Source: Blastomussa wellsi (Eukaryota; Cnidaria; Anthozoa; Scleractinia; Plerogyridae). From it: a stretch of DNA of 64,000 nt. The notes under the pieces were generated by a model, which saw nothing but the letters and a program-made list of their open reading frames with translations, did no database searches and was not told where the DNA came from. Position 1 is the first letter of the stretch; each line of letters opens with the position of its first letter. A program made the position numbers and the translations under genes. The DNA lies in the NCBI GenBank assembly GCA_947652115.1, contig OX393568.1, positions 23,100,463-23,164,462 of the forward strand, read 5' to 3'. Shown one piece after another: positions 9,826 to 20,768 of this stretch.

Positions 9826-10653
9826 CTAGTCTTTCAACACAGGAAGAGATGCATTTCGCGCAGAAACATGCATATTGTTATTTTGAGGAACAGACACACC
9901 CCCGGACCTTCCCTCTGATATACCACTGTAAGGGGGAGGTGGTTCACTCGGCTTTGTTGATCCAGCATTGTATGGTGAATATTGCACATACTGTGGTGGG
10001 GGGTAGTATGGGTAGCCTTGTTGATAGGATGGGAGAGACTCACCAAAGTAGGGTGGGTTGGTTTCAGCTATTGACGCTGTGTCTGTTGGTACGCGCTGCC
10101 CCTCAATAATAACTCTCTCACAAGCTGCTCTCAGACGTCGGTAGGCAAAGTTCACACCCCAACAGATGACCAAACTGACCAAGAGTGTAACGAAAACTGA
10201 ACCAAAAACGATCAAAAGCGCAACATCTATAGTGCAGTCATGGTAACCACATGTGTATCCGCAACAATATTCATAACTTCCGCAATCAGCTTCTGTCGAA
10301 CAAGGTCGTCCGATGCGGCTCAAACCAGGCTTCTGGCATTTCCCACTGCCGCAACCTTCATCAAAGGCACTGGGCGTATCAGAAGATGAGGTTTGGCCGA
10401 GACCCTTCAACCCATTCACGCAGGTGTTATTGCAGCAATCTTCGCTGCTAGAACAATCCCACTCAGAAGAGCAGTAGCGACCGAAACTACTGGGTCTGAA
10501 AATGCAAACATCGCCGCAGCAAATTTGATTATTCCCACAGCCACCGCACAATCCTTCAGTCAACGTTAACAGCGAGGAAACGTAAAATGCTAACAATATC
10601 GCGTTCCTAACATACAGGGAAGAGCCTTTAGATGCTGCCTTAGATTTGGCCAT
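9826..10653 (-). CDS. Cys-rich type I membrane protein with PPxY tail (paralogue B)
   Basis: 275 aa, starting at the first Met of the frame (MAKSKAASKG). A hydrophobic stretch at about residues 18-33 acts as signal peptide. The Cys-rich ectodomain has three recognisable modules. The middle one is followed by a Ser/Gly/Lys-rich insert (about residues 80-112) absent from A and C. A transmembrane helix (about 142-165, VALLIVFGSVFVTLLVSLVI) and a basic stretch come next. The tail contains NPPYFG, PPPQYVQY and PPPPYSG. The tail block SYQQGYPYYPPPQY is nearly identical to paralogue A, the strongest evidence that the three genes are duplicates. It lies about 4.9 kb upstream of A on the same strand. 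No intron is needed. Exact role unknown. Confidence 0.8.
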   Translation of the reverse strand: MAKSKAASKGSSLYVRNAILLAFYVSSLLTLTEGLCGGCGNNQICCGDVCIFRPSSFGRYCSSEWDCSSSEDCCNNTCVNGLKGLGQTSSSDTPSAFDEGCGSGKCQKPGLSRIGRPCSTEADCGSYEYCCGYTCGYHDCTIDVALLIVFGSVFVTLLVSLVICWGVNFAYRRLRAACERVIIEGQRVPTDTASIAETNPPYFGESLPSYQQGYPYYPPPQYVQYSPYNAGSTKPSEPPPPYSGISEGRSGGVSVPQNNNMHVSARNASLPVLKD

Positions 10654-12167
10654 ATTAATCTAGATTGCTTGAAATGTGTGTCATGTACTGTTTGTTGCTG
10701 CTTACAACGGACGAAAAATCGCGTGTACAGGATGAGGTCATTCGCGTGACTATGGGATGACTGCACGCAAGGAAAGTCGCGAATCGCGAAAATTTGGTTC
10801 GATTTGGTCATTGGACCTAGAGAAATTGCAGCTGTCATTAATTTCATGCGTAAATAATTACTTTATAATTCAGAGGCATTTTCGAATAGAATAGAATAGT
10901 GTAGCTTCCGTTTAAAACAGGACGTTGTCGGTCTGCGAGCAATTTTCTTACTTGAAGATTTACGCATTCGCTGCGAGATATCCGTCGTCAGAATCCATCA
11001 TGGTGCATGGACATCATGAGTGCAGTGCGAAACCCAGACACGAGAGCGTGTTATAGCAGGCAAGCCTTATAAACGAAACGAAACGTTTTGTCCATAAATA
11101 GGCCGGGGCCAAACTGGGATGAGAGAACCAAAATTTGTGCACGTTCAAAGTCTATGAGAGCGCATGATAGTCAATGAGAGTGGATGAGAGTTTCAGCCAA
11201 AACGAGAGCGAGATTGTCAACTCTCTTTCTCGTTTTCCTCGGGCCCGTTAAGCCCTTATGATCTGAACTGACCTTTACCTGCGATCAGACGTCTTTTTTA
11301 AAGAAGAATGGGGAAAAGGCTTAAGTGGTAAATAGGGAGGGAGAGCATGATCACAGGTTAAACTGGCCTTAGAAACTAATACTTGACATTTGGCCTATGA
11401 CAGCTGTTGAAAATAGTGAGTGAAAAAATATCAGTTGCTGTAATATGATCAAACGCTTGCTTTGTATCACCTATCTGTACAAGCTCCTGTATGACCAACT
11501 CATTTAGACCATGGGTTGGATAGAAGTTTACAGGAGAAGTGTTTGAGTGATGAGCGTACCCCAAGAGCCCCACCGTATATATGATTTTTTTTCATCTCCA
11601 TCAGTATTTCACTGTAAAAGATATCGATCCAATAAGTGCAAAAGCCTAACGGATACCGGGGCAGGAACGTGAGTGGTGGGGTGGGGGGGGGGGGTTGGGT
11701 TTTGGACTACCAACAGTGGACTATACGGGGCAACCTCGTTCGGGGAACGAGATTGTATACGGGGTGGCCCCACCTGAAAGGGGAACATTTTTCAGACTGG
11801 AAGAGCTGGAGAGCTGAAGTATACAAAAGGGTAGGAAAAACTTCCATTCAGGTAATTATAATTAAAGACCTTTTCAAAATACATCGAAGAGACCGACTGA
11901 AAAGTCGATTCATTTTGGTATTTTTAAAAGGGGTCATTCAAATGGGAAATAAAGAAAAGAGATTTAGTATTAAAACCTTCTGTAGGTATGTGATAGAAGG
12001 TACCATTTTCCTATCGAAGGTATATGAAAGGAGTATACCTTTTCCGTCAAAATAGGGATACAAAAAGGGGAGGGGCAGAGCCTCACCGTATAGAAAAAGT
12101 GGAATCCCCCTGACATAAATCTCTGGCAGCCTACGCACAAAGGTTGAGCTAACACTAACACGTCACT
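10654..12167. other. Intergenic between paralogues B and C
   Basis: No gene is supported. Notable pieces are a short GAATA repeat near 10884-10900, a run of GATGAGAG / CAATGAGAG words at 11117-11200, and a G-rich tract (11670-11693). The 139-codon plus-strand frame starting at 11636 has low-complexity, repeat-like composition (GGVGGGGW) and no domain, so I do not call it. Confidence 0.35.
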
Positions 12168-12836
12168 CTATTGTTTCAAATGTGTTGGTGCAGATAGATT
12201 TTGTGCTGCACCATAGTTACCTTGAGGTGGATATACTCCCCCTGTTCTGCCCTCTGGTGCACCGCCGTAAGGGGTAGGCGGTTCACTTGACTTTGTTGAT
12301 TCAGCGTTGTATGGCGGGTACTGTACATAATGCGGTAGGGGGGTGGTGAAAGTAGCCTTGTTATAGGAAGATGGCCCTTGTCCCTGGTACTGATAGGGCG
12401 TGTTGCTTTGTGTGGCACATCTTGTGGTGACAATCGTTGCTGTGAACGCTTGCCCCACTATTACCCGTCCACGATAACGCCGACTCCGATGATAACAAGC
12501 GTAATAACAACACAGGGAGAGCACACAAATTAGGATGGATGAGCCAACGACAATTCCGATAATGACACCGACCTTGGGGGTGAAACACCAGCCGTCAGCG
12601 CACATGTGATCGCAACAGTATTCCCATGATCTACAGTCAGAGTCGTCTGAACAGGAACGTCCCAGGCAGTCAGATCCATACACGCATCTGTTACTACAAC
12701 AACTGCTAGAATAACTGCAGTCGGACTGAGACGCCGAGCAAGACTTGTAACCGCTCGCAGACGCTACCATCACTGCAAACACTGTAAAGTATTGACGAAA
12801 ACGGTGACAGGTACAGAGTGTATCAGCTGCAGCCAT
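12168..12836 (-). CDS. Cys-rich type I membrane protein with PPxY tail (paralogue C)
   Basis: The frame is open to 12920, but the Met at 12836 (MAAADTLCTC) aligns with the start of paralogue A and has the same upstream context, giving 222 aa. Signal peptide at about residues 12-28; then only two Cys-rich modules (CSASQSDCSYSSSCCSNRC and CSDDSDCRSWEYCCDHMC). A transmembrane helix (about 93-116, VGVIIGIVVGSSILICVLSL), a basic stop-transfer and the conserved GRVIVGQ segment shared with A follow. In the tail the motif YQQGYPYYPPPQY of A and B is replaced by YNKATFTTPLPHY. Comparing bases shows a one-base loss and a nearby compensating gain, so the PPPQY ligand was lost by a double frameshift while the downstream frame was kept. 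A PPTPY motif remains. Confidence 0.75.
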   Translation of the reverse strand: MAAADTLCTCHRFRQYFTVFAVMVASASGYKSCSASQSDCSYSSSCCSNRCVYGSDCLGRSCSDDSDCRSWEYCCDHMCADGWCFTPKVGVIIGIVVGSSILICVLSLCCYYACYHRSRRYRGRVIVGQAFTATIVTTRCATQSNTPYQYQGQGPSSYNKATFTTPLPHYVQYPPYNAESTKSSEPPTPYGGAPEGRTGGVYPPQGNYGAAQNLSAPTHLKQ

Positions 12837-13541
12837 TAACTTCGAAAGCCTTTCTTTTCGATATGCACAGACGTAAACTAGGAGAACGTAAAGAATTTCC
12901 TGTGTGTTGCGATACCTCACGTCACATGCTAATGATACCTGAGGTCAAAGTTTCGTTGGCACGTCTCCGAGGATGTGGAATGTGTGCGCGTGACGCGACG
13001 ACGTTTGCGTAGGAGACTAGCAAAAATTACGATTGCCACTTGTATGCATCGTTTAATTTTGTATCAATATTTGTTTCTGATTCAAGGGACGGCCATCTTT
13101 ATTTTCGTATAAAGTTGGCCTTATTGGGCGGTGTTGGAGTAATGTTTCCAGCACTCGGTGTTTATGTAGCTCTGGCGTAGAACGCTGTGTGTGGGTTTTA
13201 AGCGGAAAACTGTTCGGAAATTTTCATGGTGGTGAAGAAGGTACGAAGATGTAGAGTTTTACATGCTGAGAGCAGTCTGTTTTGGCGGCTTTGGGTTGAG
13301 GGATTGTTTTCTGATCGCGGTTAGTTGTGAATAAGAGCCATGTTGAATTTTAAAATGTTTCTGACTGAAGTGACGATAGCTTTAATTTTGGTTAAAATTG
13401 AAGTTGCGGATGTGCACAGCTTCTCGGAGATGAGTTGTTTGAAATCAGTGGAGCTGAGGGATCAGACATGATCAGAGACTTTGCTTCAGCATAGTAGATG
13501 TCATACGGCATTTAAGAATTTGAAGTAAAGGAGGCCACATA
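12837..13541. other. Upstream region of paralogue C, no further gene
   Basis: 12837-12900 matches the upstream region of paralogue A in part (CGAAAAG). Beyond that, no gene, RNA or element was recognised up to the duplicated segment. Confidence 0.35.
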
Positions 13542-13823
13542 CTCAAGAACGCAGGGTATAGTAATTCCGGAGAAACAGCTTTCATCGCAGACGTACCAGC
13601 TCTGGTAAATATTTCAGGAACCGTTCGTAATTAAATATGCAAAATCTTTCACCAGGATTTTCGGCACAAATTTCGTAACAGCCAGAGAACAATGTACTAA
13701 CTGTACTACGTTTTAAAAACCCTTTCGAAAGATATATTTTTTCCATTTGATCCTCTTATTGTCTTTCGATAAGATACTTTGGTGCGTGTTTAATAAATCA
13801 CAAAATATGACGCTTTGTGTTTA
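13542..13823. repeat. Segmental duplicate carrying the empty transposon target site
   Basis: 13542-13823 is about 95 percent identical by eye to 20769-21034 joined to 40933-40952. Both begin CTCAAGAACGCAGGGTATAG and run through to CACAAAATAT. Here the sequence continues uninterrupted as AAAATATGACGCTTTGTGTT. At the other locus the large transposon sits exactly after AAAATAT, which is repeated on its far side. This copy is therefore the paralogous pre-insertion state, with a single AAAATAT at 13802-13808. Confidence 0.85.
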
Positions 13824-14394
13824 TAGGGAAATCTTCGAAATTGCCAAAAATGATATAGCGAGTAATATTCGGAAGCTTCCGAAAGACCAGAGATCACGAA
13901 ACACCGGAAGTAGCACCTTATAAGCATGTGACACCTTGCCAGTCCCACAATGCGTTTGGACATGGTTTCCAATCAAACTAACTATGAACCAACGTGTTGT
14001 CCGGTTTGGAGCGTTACAAGGGCGTTACTCCTTTGTCGCTTTAATGACGTCATCCTTATACATCCTAAGCCTCACATTCACGAAAAATATAATTTGTTTA
14101 TAAACACCTACACGAGGCTAAGGTGTACAACGTTTCGGGCGCCATTTCTGCAGTGACCATAGGCAGAGCAACTTTTTCTGAGAACAAATGCATTGAATTT
14201 CTGTCTTCAGAGTGCCCGAATTTCCGAAGATGGTTCTGGCAATTTCCGAACTTGCGAGGATGTTTTGACAATCTACGTATAGACGCTGCCGAATATGTCC
14301 AAAGCTTTGAAAGATGTGTTCCTGAGCGAGTTCGTTCATTTCTCCCAAACAAATGAGAACGAAAATAGAAAGAAAGAGAAAATGAAACATTTGG
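13824..14394. other. No gene recognised
   Basis: Several overlapping open frames of 60-104 codons occur on both strands around 14098-14412, but none has domain features or codon pattern that sets it apart, so they are treated as chance frames. Confidence 0.35.
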
Positions 14395-14830
14395 AAGGCA
14401 AGGATCAATCAACCACTATACCAAACATAGACCTACATGCTAACCATAAATTACAGTGGTACATGAACACAAAGCTAACATAACAGTGAAATACATTACC
14501 ATGCCTACGGTGATAAATATTGCCTTATAGCCATACATGGTATTAATTTGTTATGCACAGCCATACACTATCGTCTTATCGTCATACATGGATCTACATA
14601 CTTTACAGAGTCATAAATGGCCTTACCCGGCTACGGTAATACCTATTGCCCTGTAGCCTTACATGGTCTTACATAAAAATACTCGACCATACATGGACCT
14701 ACACAAGCTTAAAGAATCATTCATAAGTCATACATGGCCTCACCTATAATACATATATTGCCTTATAGTTTTACATGACATTACTTAGAAATACATAACC
14801 ATAAAAACGGACCTGCCTTTCAATTGACTT
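14395..14830. repeat. Degenerate minisatellite of ATACATGG / CTTACATGG words
   Basis: Words such as CATACATGG, CCTTACATGG, TCATACATGG and GCCTTAC recur about every 30-60 bases, with variants (CATAAATGG, ACATGACATTAC). The unit is too degraded for a fixed period by eye. No coding potential. Confidence 0.5.
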
Positions 14831-15479
14831 TCAGCTAGGGTGAATTTATACATGTCCATTATATATATCTACGCAGTATTATAGTTTTCGCCCTCTAACC
14901 TACCAAGTCCAACACAATCTTACATAACCATATCACTCTTGCAGCCAATCATTACCCGCGGCAGTACATACAGACTAGCTTGCTGAGAAATTTACCGTGT
15001 TTTAAATAAAGTTGATTGATCGATTGATTGAGTCACCTTTAGCCTGCATCCTCATTTTTCACTGATTCCCCACTCCTCCACCTTCCCCCCCCCCCCCCCC
15101 AACGTAAGAGGGTTGAGACGTTCATACCGCGCGCGGTCTTGTTCCTGTCTAATGTGAATCATAACTGATACATTAATAACAAAAAAAAATATTCTACAAG
15201 CGTTCATGGGATATGAGATTGCTTATAATGTATGATGTTCTCATTTCCAGAAATCACGGCTGCATGGAATAATTGTTGAAATAAAATAAGGAATATCTGT
15301 AAATGTTAATTGTTAATTTTTGTTTTCAAAAATGAAAAAGTTTCAAGACGATATCCCTAATGGCTCAAATTGGAGAATATTGTGAATACATGAAATTTCA
15401 TATGATTGAACTGAGGATCTACATATCAACAAGTGAGTGATCATCGCAGCAACCAGTATACGTTGAATGCTTAGCTTGA
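14831..15479. other. Intergenic, homopolymers only
   Basis: It contains a poly-C run (about 15085-15101), a poly-A run (15180-15189) and a short GATTGATCGATTGATTGA repeat near 15012-15030. No gene recognised. Confidence 0.35.
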
Positions 15480-18400
15480 ACAGACTTTCTGAACGCTTCT
15501 TTGCAAACGTTACCGGGAAGGCACGGGTTTGAATCCCGTTGGAGCTATGACTTTTTTTCACCGATCATAGTGCATCACACCGCTAATACAAAGTCACGGG
15601 TTTTATTCACGTTGGACATCTGTATTTCTCGTCGAGCTATCGCGTTGGAGCTCTGATTCAGTTTCTCGTAGATCTTAGAGCATCGTTACCCTATCTATCG
15701 AGGGGACACGGGTTTGAATCCCGTCGGAGCTCTGAATTTTTTTCACGTTGTTAGAGCATGGAACCGCTAACGCGGAGTCACGGGTTTGAATCCCGTCGGA
15801 ACTCTGACTGACTTTCTCGCTTATCTTAGAGCGGTTTGAATTCCGTTGGAGCTCTGATTTTTCTCGTCGATCTTTATAGAGCATTGCATCCCTATATATC
15901 GAGGAGATACGGGTTTGAATCCCGTCAGAGCTCTGAATGTCAGAGCATGGAACCGCTAAAGCGGAGTCACGGCTTTGAATCCCGTCGGAACTCGGACTGA
16001 CTTTCTCGCTTATCTTAGAGCGGTTTGAATTCCGTTGGAGCTCTGATTTTTCTCGTCGATCTTTATAGAGCATTGCATCCCTATATATCGAGGAGATACG
16101 GGTTTGAATCCCGTCGGAACTCTGACTGACTTTCTCGCTTATCTTAGAGCGGTTTGAATTCCGTTGGAGCTCTGATTTTTCTCGTCGATCTTTATAGAGC
16201 ATTGCATCCCTATATATCGAGGAGATACGGGTTTGAATCCCGTCAGAGCTCTGAATGTCAGAGCATGGAGCCGCTAACGCGGAGTCACGGGTTTGAATCC
16301 CTTTTGAACTCTGATTTTTCTGGCCCATTTTAGACAATTGCACCACTTTCGTGGAGGTTACGGGTGCGAATTATTTTGGAAGCCTTGTTTTTGTCCAGGA
16401 TTCTTTGATTTTCATTAGTCGGCTCGGAATGTGTAATCCCCACTTGAATACAGGCAGTCTTCTGGGGGTTAGAGCCTGAAAGCGTTCTGAGGGAAGTACC
16501 ACCTCATGAGGAACAAGAACCAGTCCTCTCTGCCTCTCAGATCACATGATATTCTGAGTTGACTCGTATGGTACTCATGATACCATCGTGCAATAGCAGA
16601 AAGGGTGGGTTTCCAATTCAGGTGCATAATCCCTAGCCCCAACAGTGCTGCAACCGTACCTCGGGAGCGTGCAGGTAGACAAGCACCAAGTGGAACGCAC
16701 GAAACCTTCCACCCAGCATGGGATTACATTAATGTAACTTCAAATTGATTTTTCTCGTCGATCTTAGAGCATCGTTTCCCTATATATCGAGGAGACACGG
16801 GTTTGAATCCCGTCGGAGCTCTGAATTGTTTTGAAGTTGTCAGAGCATCGAACCGCTTGACGCGGAGTCACGGGTTTGAATCCCGTTGGAACTGTGATTT
16901 TTCTCGCAGATCTTAGATGGGTTTTAATACCGTTTGAGCTCCGATTTTCTCGGCGATCTTGATAGAGCATTGTATCCCTATACGTCGAGGAGACACGGGT
17001 TGAAATCCCGTCGAAGCTGATAATTGTCTTGCCTCTGTTAGAGCATCGAATCGCCAACGCGAAGTCACGGGTTTGAATCCCGTTGGAAATCTGAATTGGT
17101 TTTCAGTTGTTAAAGCATCGAACCGCTATAAACGCGAAGTCACGGGTTTGAATTCCGTTGGAACTCTGATTTTTCTCGCCGATCTGAAATGGGTTTGAAT
17201 ACCGTTTGATCTCCGATTTTTCTCGTCGATCTTTTTAGAGTATTGTATCCCTATATGTCGAGGAGACACGGGTTGAAATCCCGTCGGAGCTGTTAATTGT
17301 CTTGTCGTTGTTAGAGCATCGAACCGCCAATGCGGAGTCACGGGTTTGAATCCCGTTGGAACTCTGACTTTTCTCGCCGATCTAAGATGCTTTTGAATAC
17401 CGTTTGAGCTCCGATTTTCTCGTCGATCTTTATAGAGCATTGTGTCCCTATATAACGAGAAGACGCGGGTTTGAATCCCGTAGGAGCTCTGATTTTTCCC
17501 GTCGATCTTTATAGAGCATCGTTTCCCTATCTATCGAGGAGACACGGGTTTGAATCCCGTCGGAGCTCTGATTTGTTTTGCCATTGTCAGAGCATGGAAC
17601 CGCTAACGCGGAGTCACGGGTTTGAATCCCGTCGGAGCTCTGATTTGTTTTGCCATTGTCAGAGCATGGAACCGCTAACGCGGAGTCACGGGTTTGAATC
17701 CCGTCGGAACTCTGACTGACTTTCTCGCTTATCGTAGAGCGGTTTTAATTCCGTTTGAGCTCCGATTTTTTCGTCGATCTTGATAGAGCATTGTATCCCT
17801 ATATCTCGAGGAGATACGGGTTGGAATCCCGCCGGAGCTGATAATTGTCTTGCCTCTGTTAGAGCATCGAATCGCCAACGCGAAGTCACGGGTTTGAATC
17901 CCGTTGGAACTCTGAATTGGTTTTCCGTTGTTAAAGCATCGAACCGCTATAAACGCGAAGTCACGGGTTTGAATCCCGTTGGAACTCTGATTTTTCTCGC
18001 CGATCTTAGATGGGTTTGAATACCGTTTGAGCTTCGATTTTTCTCGTCGATCTTTGTAGCGCAATGTATCCCTATATATCGAGGAGACACGGGTTTGAAT
18101 CCCGTCCGAGCTCTGAATTGTTTTACCATCGTTAGAGCATGGAACCGCTAACGCAGAGTCACGGGTTTGAATCCCGTCGGAACTCTGACTGACTTTCTCG
18201 CTTATCTTAGAGCGGTTTGAATTCCGTTGGAGCTCTTGATCTTTCTCGTCGATCTTTATAGAGCATTGTATCCCTATATATCGAGGAGATACGGGTTTGA
18301 ATCCCGTCGGAGCTCTGAATATTCGTTTGCCGTTGTTAGAGCATGGAACCGCTAAAGCGGAGTCACGGGTTTGAATCCCGCTGGAACTCTGATTTTTCTC

Positions 18401-18990
18401 GCTGATTGATTGATTGCGGTTATACTTCCGTTGGAACTCTGCGTTTTCTCGCCGATCTTAAAGCAGTTTCAATTCCGTTGGATCTCTGATTTTTTTCATC
18501 GATCTTAGACTCTCATATTCCAATATATCGAGGAGACACGGATTTGAATCCCGTCGGAGCTCTGAATTGGTTTCCCGTTGTCAGAGCATCGAACCGCTAA
18601 CACGGAGTCACCGGTTTGAATCCCGTTGGATCTCTGAGTTTTTCTCGTCGATCTTAGAGTATCGTATCCTTAGAGCATTGCACCTGTGTTTGGGAAGCTC
18701 ACGTGTTCTATTAAAGCCCGAAGGAGCCCTGACTATTTTATTTGAGAATCGCACCGCTTTCGCGTGGGTTATGGGCTCGAATCCCGTAGGAGCCCTAAAT
18801 TTTTCAGGCTTGTTTTAATTTCCAATAACATCCACAGTTCTCGTACGAATCATTTCATACAATTCACGTTATTTAATTTTTCTCCTTTTGCGGAAACTTG
18901 TTCCTAGTTTGGTCAAATTAACACTTCTCGTCGCACCGGTATCACGAAGGCAACGGCGTGGGTTCGAACCCCATCGGAAACCTGAATTTA
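15480..18990 (+). repeat. Array of about 30 tRNA 3'-half-like units with B-box motifs
   Basis: Units repeat ACGGGTTTGAATCCCGT followed by (C/T)GGAGCTCTGA, which folds as a tRNA T arm plus the 3' acceptor strand. GGTTTGAATCC differs from the RNA polymerase III B box GGTTCGANTCC only by a CpG-type C-to-T change. Upstream parts alternate between GAGCAT(C/G)GAACCGCTAACGCGGAGTC, tRNA-like from the D stem through an anticodon-like hairpin, and GAGCATTGTATCCCTATATATCGAGGAGAC. Shortened units consist of little more than the T arm. A higher-order period of about 180-200 bp combines them. The 5' acceptor strand and full A box are missing, so these are not intact tRNA genes. Cleaner related T arms occur at 18770-18795 and 18957-18977 (GGGTTCGAACCCCATCGG). 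Long open frames here (up to 223 codons, repeating SSDGIQTR) are shadows of the repeat. Confidence 0.8.
16370..16745. other. Non-repeat insertion inside the tRNA-like array
   Basis: A 370-bp block with no T-arm units interrupts the array. It holds no open frame, terminal repeat or RNA family that I recognise. It may be older unique sequence or an inserted element whose ends are lost. Confidence 0.4.
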
Positions 18991-19088
18991 ATTTCCAAAC
19001 GCTCAAATTTTAAAGTTACTGCGAGGATCAGTTCTCTCATTAATGAATAATCATTTCATCTAATTCGCATCATTTCATGACGGGAAAA

Positions 19089-19360
19089 TATACACTCTTT
19101 TTATAAGAATCTTTTTTATAAGAACGTTGAGGCTGCAATTAACCAAATTTTTAAGAACGTATTAAGAACATTCCCCAGGCTGAAACTCGATTAAGAACAC
19201 TTTTATTTTGCTCACTGTATATTAAAATGAGAAGCACTGCTGGTCATTGAAATACTATACCATGTAACATCTTAAGAACGTTTTCAGTCTTAAATCGCAA
19301 AAAAATAAGAACGTTCAGCCTCAGCTCCAAAATTAGCCGTTCTTGTAAAAAGAGTGTATA
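19089..19360. mobile_element. MITE with TATACACTCTTTTTA termini
   Basis: The left end TATACACTCTTTTTATAAGA and right end TTCTTGTAAAAAGAGTGTATA are inverted copies; just inside lie AAGAACGTTGAGGCTG and its partner CGTTCAGCCTCAG. The interior has AAGAACGTT words. A second fragment of the same family (ACGTTCAGCCTCAG, then CAAAATTAGACGTTCTTAT) lies at about 8908-8945. Length 272 bp, no coding capacity. Confidence 0.65.
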
Positions 19361-19394
19361 GGATTTAATTTTACTTGAACGAGTTGCTACTTAC

Positions 19395-19572
19395 CGTGAG
19401 CTGAGTGAGTCAGTGAGCAGCTCATGCACTGAATCGGGATGTCAGGATTTAAATCAGTTCCACATCTGACGCATGAAAAACTGCAACTCGAAGGTTTTCT
19501 TAATCTTTCTGGTCTTTCTTTTGCCATGTATCCATCTGTAGTGTTTGAAACATTTCTCAAGTCAGGACTCAT
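19395..19572 (-). CDS. Possible orphan coding exon with a Cys-x2-Cys pair
   Basis: The minus-strand frame MSPDLRNVSNTTDGYMAKER continues to SFSCVRCGTDLNPDIPIQCM and SCSLTHSAHG. It ends at a perfect splice donor (G|GTAAGT) at 19395/19394. The spacing C-x2-C-x14-C-x2-C suggests a small zinc ribbon. No continuation exon was identified downstream on that strand. It may be the first exon of an unrecognised gene, a fragment of a transposon ORF, or chance. Confidence 0.25.
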
Positions 19573-20768
19573 AGTATGACGAACAATTACTCAAAGTTAG
19601 AAAATAAAATTGCAAAGAAAAAAAATGCGATATAAACATTTTCTCACGGTTTTGTTTTCGGTCTGGTGTCGCGCCTATCCAGATTATTTTTTGACTATTC
19701 CGAGAACTCAAAGGCCAAGTGTGTGACTTGAAACTCATCCTCCGGTTCCATCGAATTCAAGATTTTCATCAAATACCAAGTCAATACCGTTTGAATATTT
19801 ATTTATAGCTAAGAAAAGATCGTCGAGTGTCAGGTACCGCTTTACTTTAGCCTCGTAAAAGTAATGTTCACTATAATAATAATTAAAGATTTATAACGCG
19901 CCCTTTCCATGCAAATATGATCAAAAGCGCGTGTTCACAAAATAATCGGATTCTAAATTCTGAATGTAAGTGTTTTATGGCTATACAATTAACTGAAGTT
20001 ACCTCCTTAAGATGAGTTTTCCGTTGTAATCAGTCCTCTTTAATTTGTTCCCACATGCTTTAACTTGGTAATTGCATTGCCTTTGTCAGTCTTGCATCCA
20101 GAATCTTCTGAAAAAATATGACAAACTGAATGTATATAATTCTTGGGTAATTCTTAGAGAGAGTTGCTTCAAAATAATTCTGAGAACCACATGCTCAAAT
20201 ATCCCGCTTACCTGCCAAGCAAAGTTTCAGATGCATAACAAGTGAATAACTCTGTAGAGCAAGCTTGTTCATCGTGAAATTTGCTAAATGTCCAAGCAAA
20301 ACTCGCTGTAAGAGGAGCGGTTAACCTGAAGTTGGCGGAAGATCGTTACGGGAAGAGCCATATTTAAAGTTGTCCAAGAGATTTAGTTACGAGCTCTGGG
20401 AGCAAACTAGTGTACTGAAAGACGGTTGCTAAATTTGAAAATGAAGGTGATCTAAAGTGCGCATGGATGTATAAAATCGCATCATTAATTAAAATTTCTA
20501 ATCAAAAGGTGTGAATTTACGCGCAGCAAAGAATTAATAATACATCATTGCAAAATATTCACGTTGATTCGTACTTCTATTCCACTTGTAATGAATTTGC
20601 ATAATTCGTCTAATTTATATATTTCAATTCTAGTTATAAAGGAGGCGACCTGTATTTTTCAAATATAGTGATGTTTCTCGGGCTAACTTTAAAAGAAGGA
20701 ATGGGGAATCGGGGAATGGGGAATGGGCTGGGGAATCTTTGAAAGCGGGAATCTTTAAAAGCGGGAAT
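19573..20768. other. Intergenic with a short LINE-tail-like piece and a G-rich minisatellite
   Basis: 19877-19935 (AATAATAATTAAAGATTTAT, then AACGCGCCC) resembles the 3' tail style of the LINE fragment at 6675. At 20697-20770 GGGGAATGG and AAAGCGGGAATCT words repeat. Nothing else recognised. Confidence 0.35.

Noticed and set aside
11636..12055. 139-codon plus-strand frame
   Set aside because: Low-complexity start over a poly-G tract, no domain, and no splice or promoter support.
15675..16346. 223-codon minus-strand frame repeating SSDGIQTR
   Set aside because: It is a translation of the tRNA-like repeat units, which happen to be open; the same artefact appears in several frames and on both strands across 15.3-18.8 kb.
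15480..18990. CRISPR-like array (regular repeats with variable spacers)
   Set aside because: The repeats are tRNA T-arm units with related, not unique, spacers, in a clearly eukaryotic context with no cas genes.
15480..18990. Cluster of functional tRNA genes
   Set aside because: No unit has a 5' acceptor strand or a full A box, and the anticodon arms do not fold into a standard 5-bp stem and 7-nt loop.
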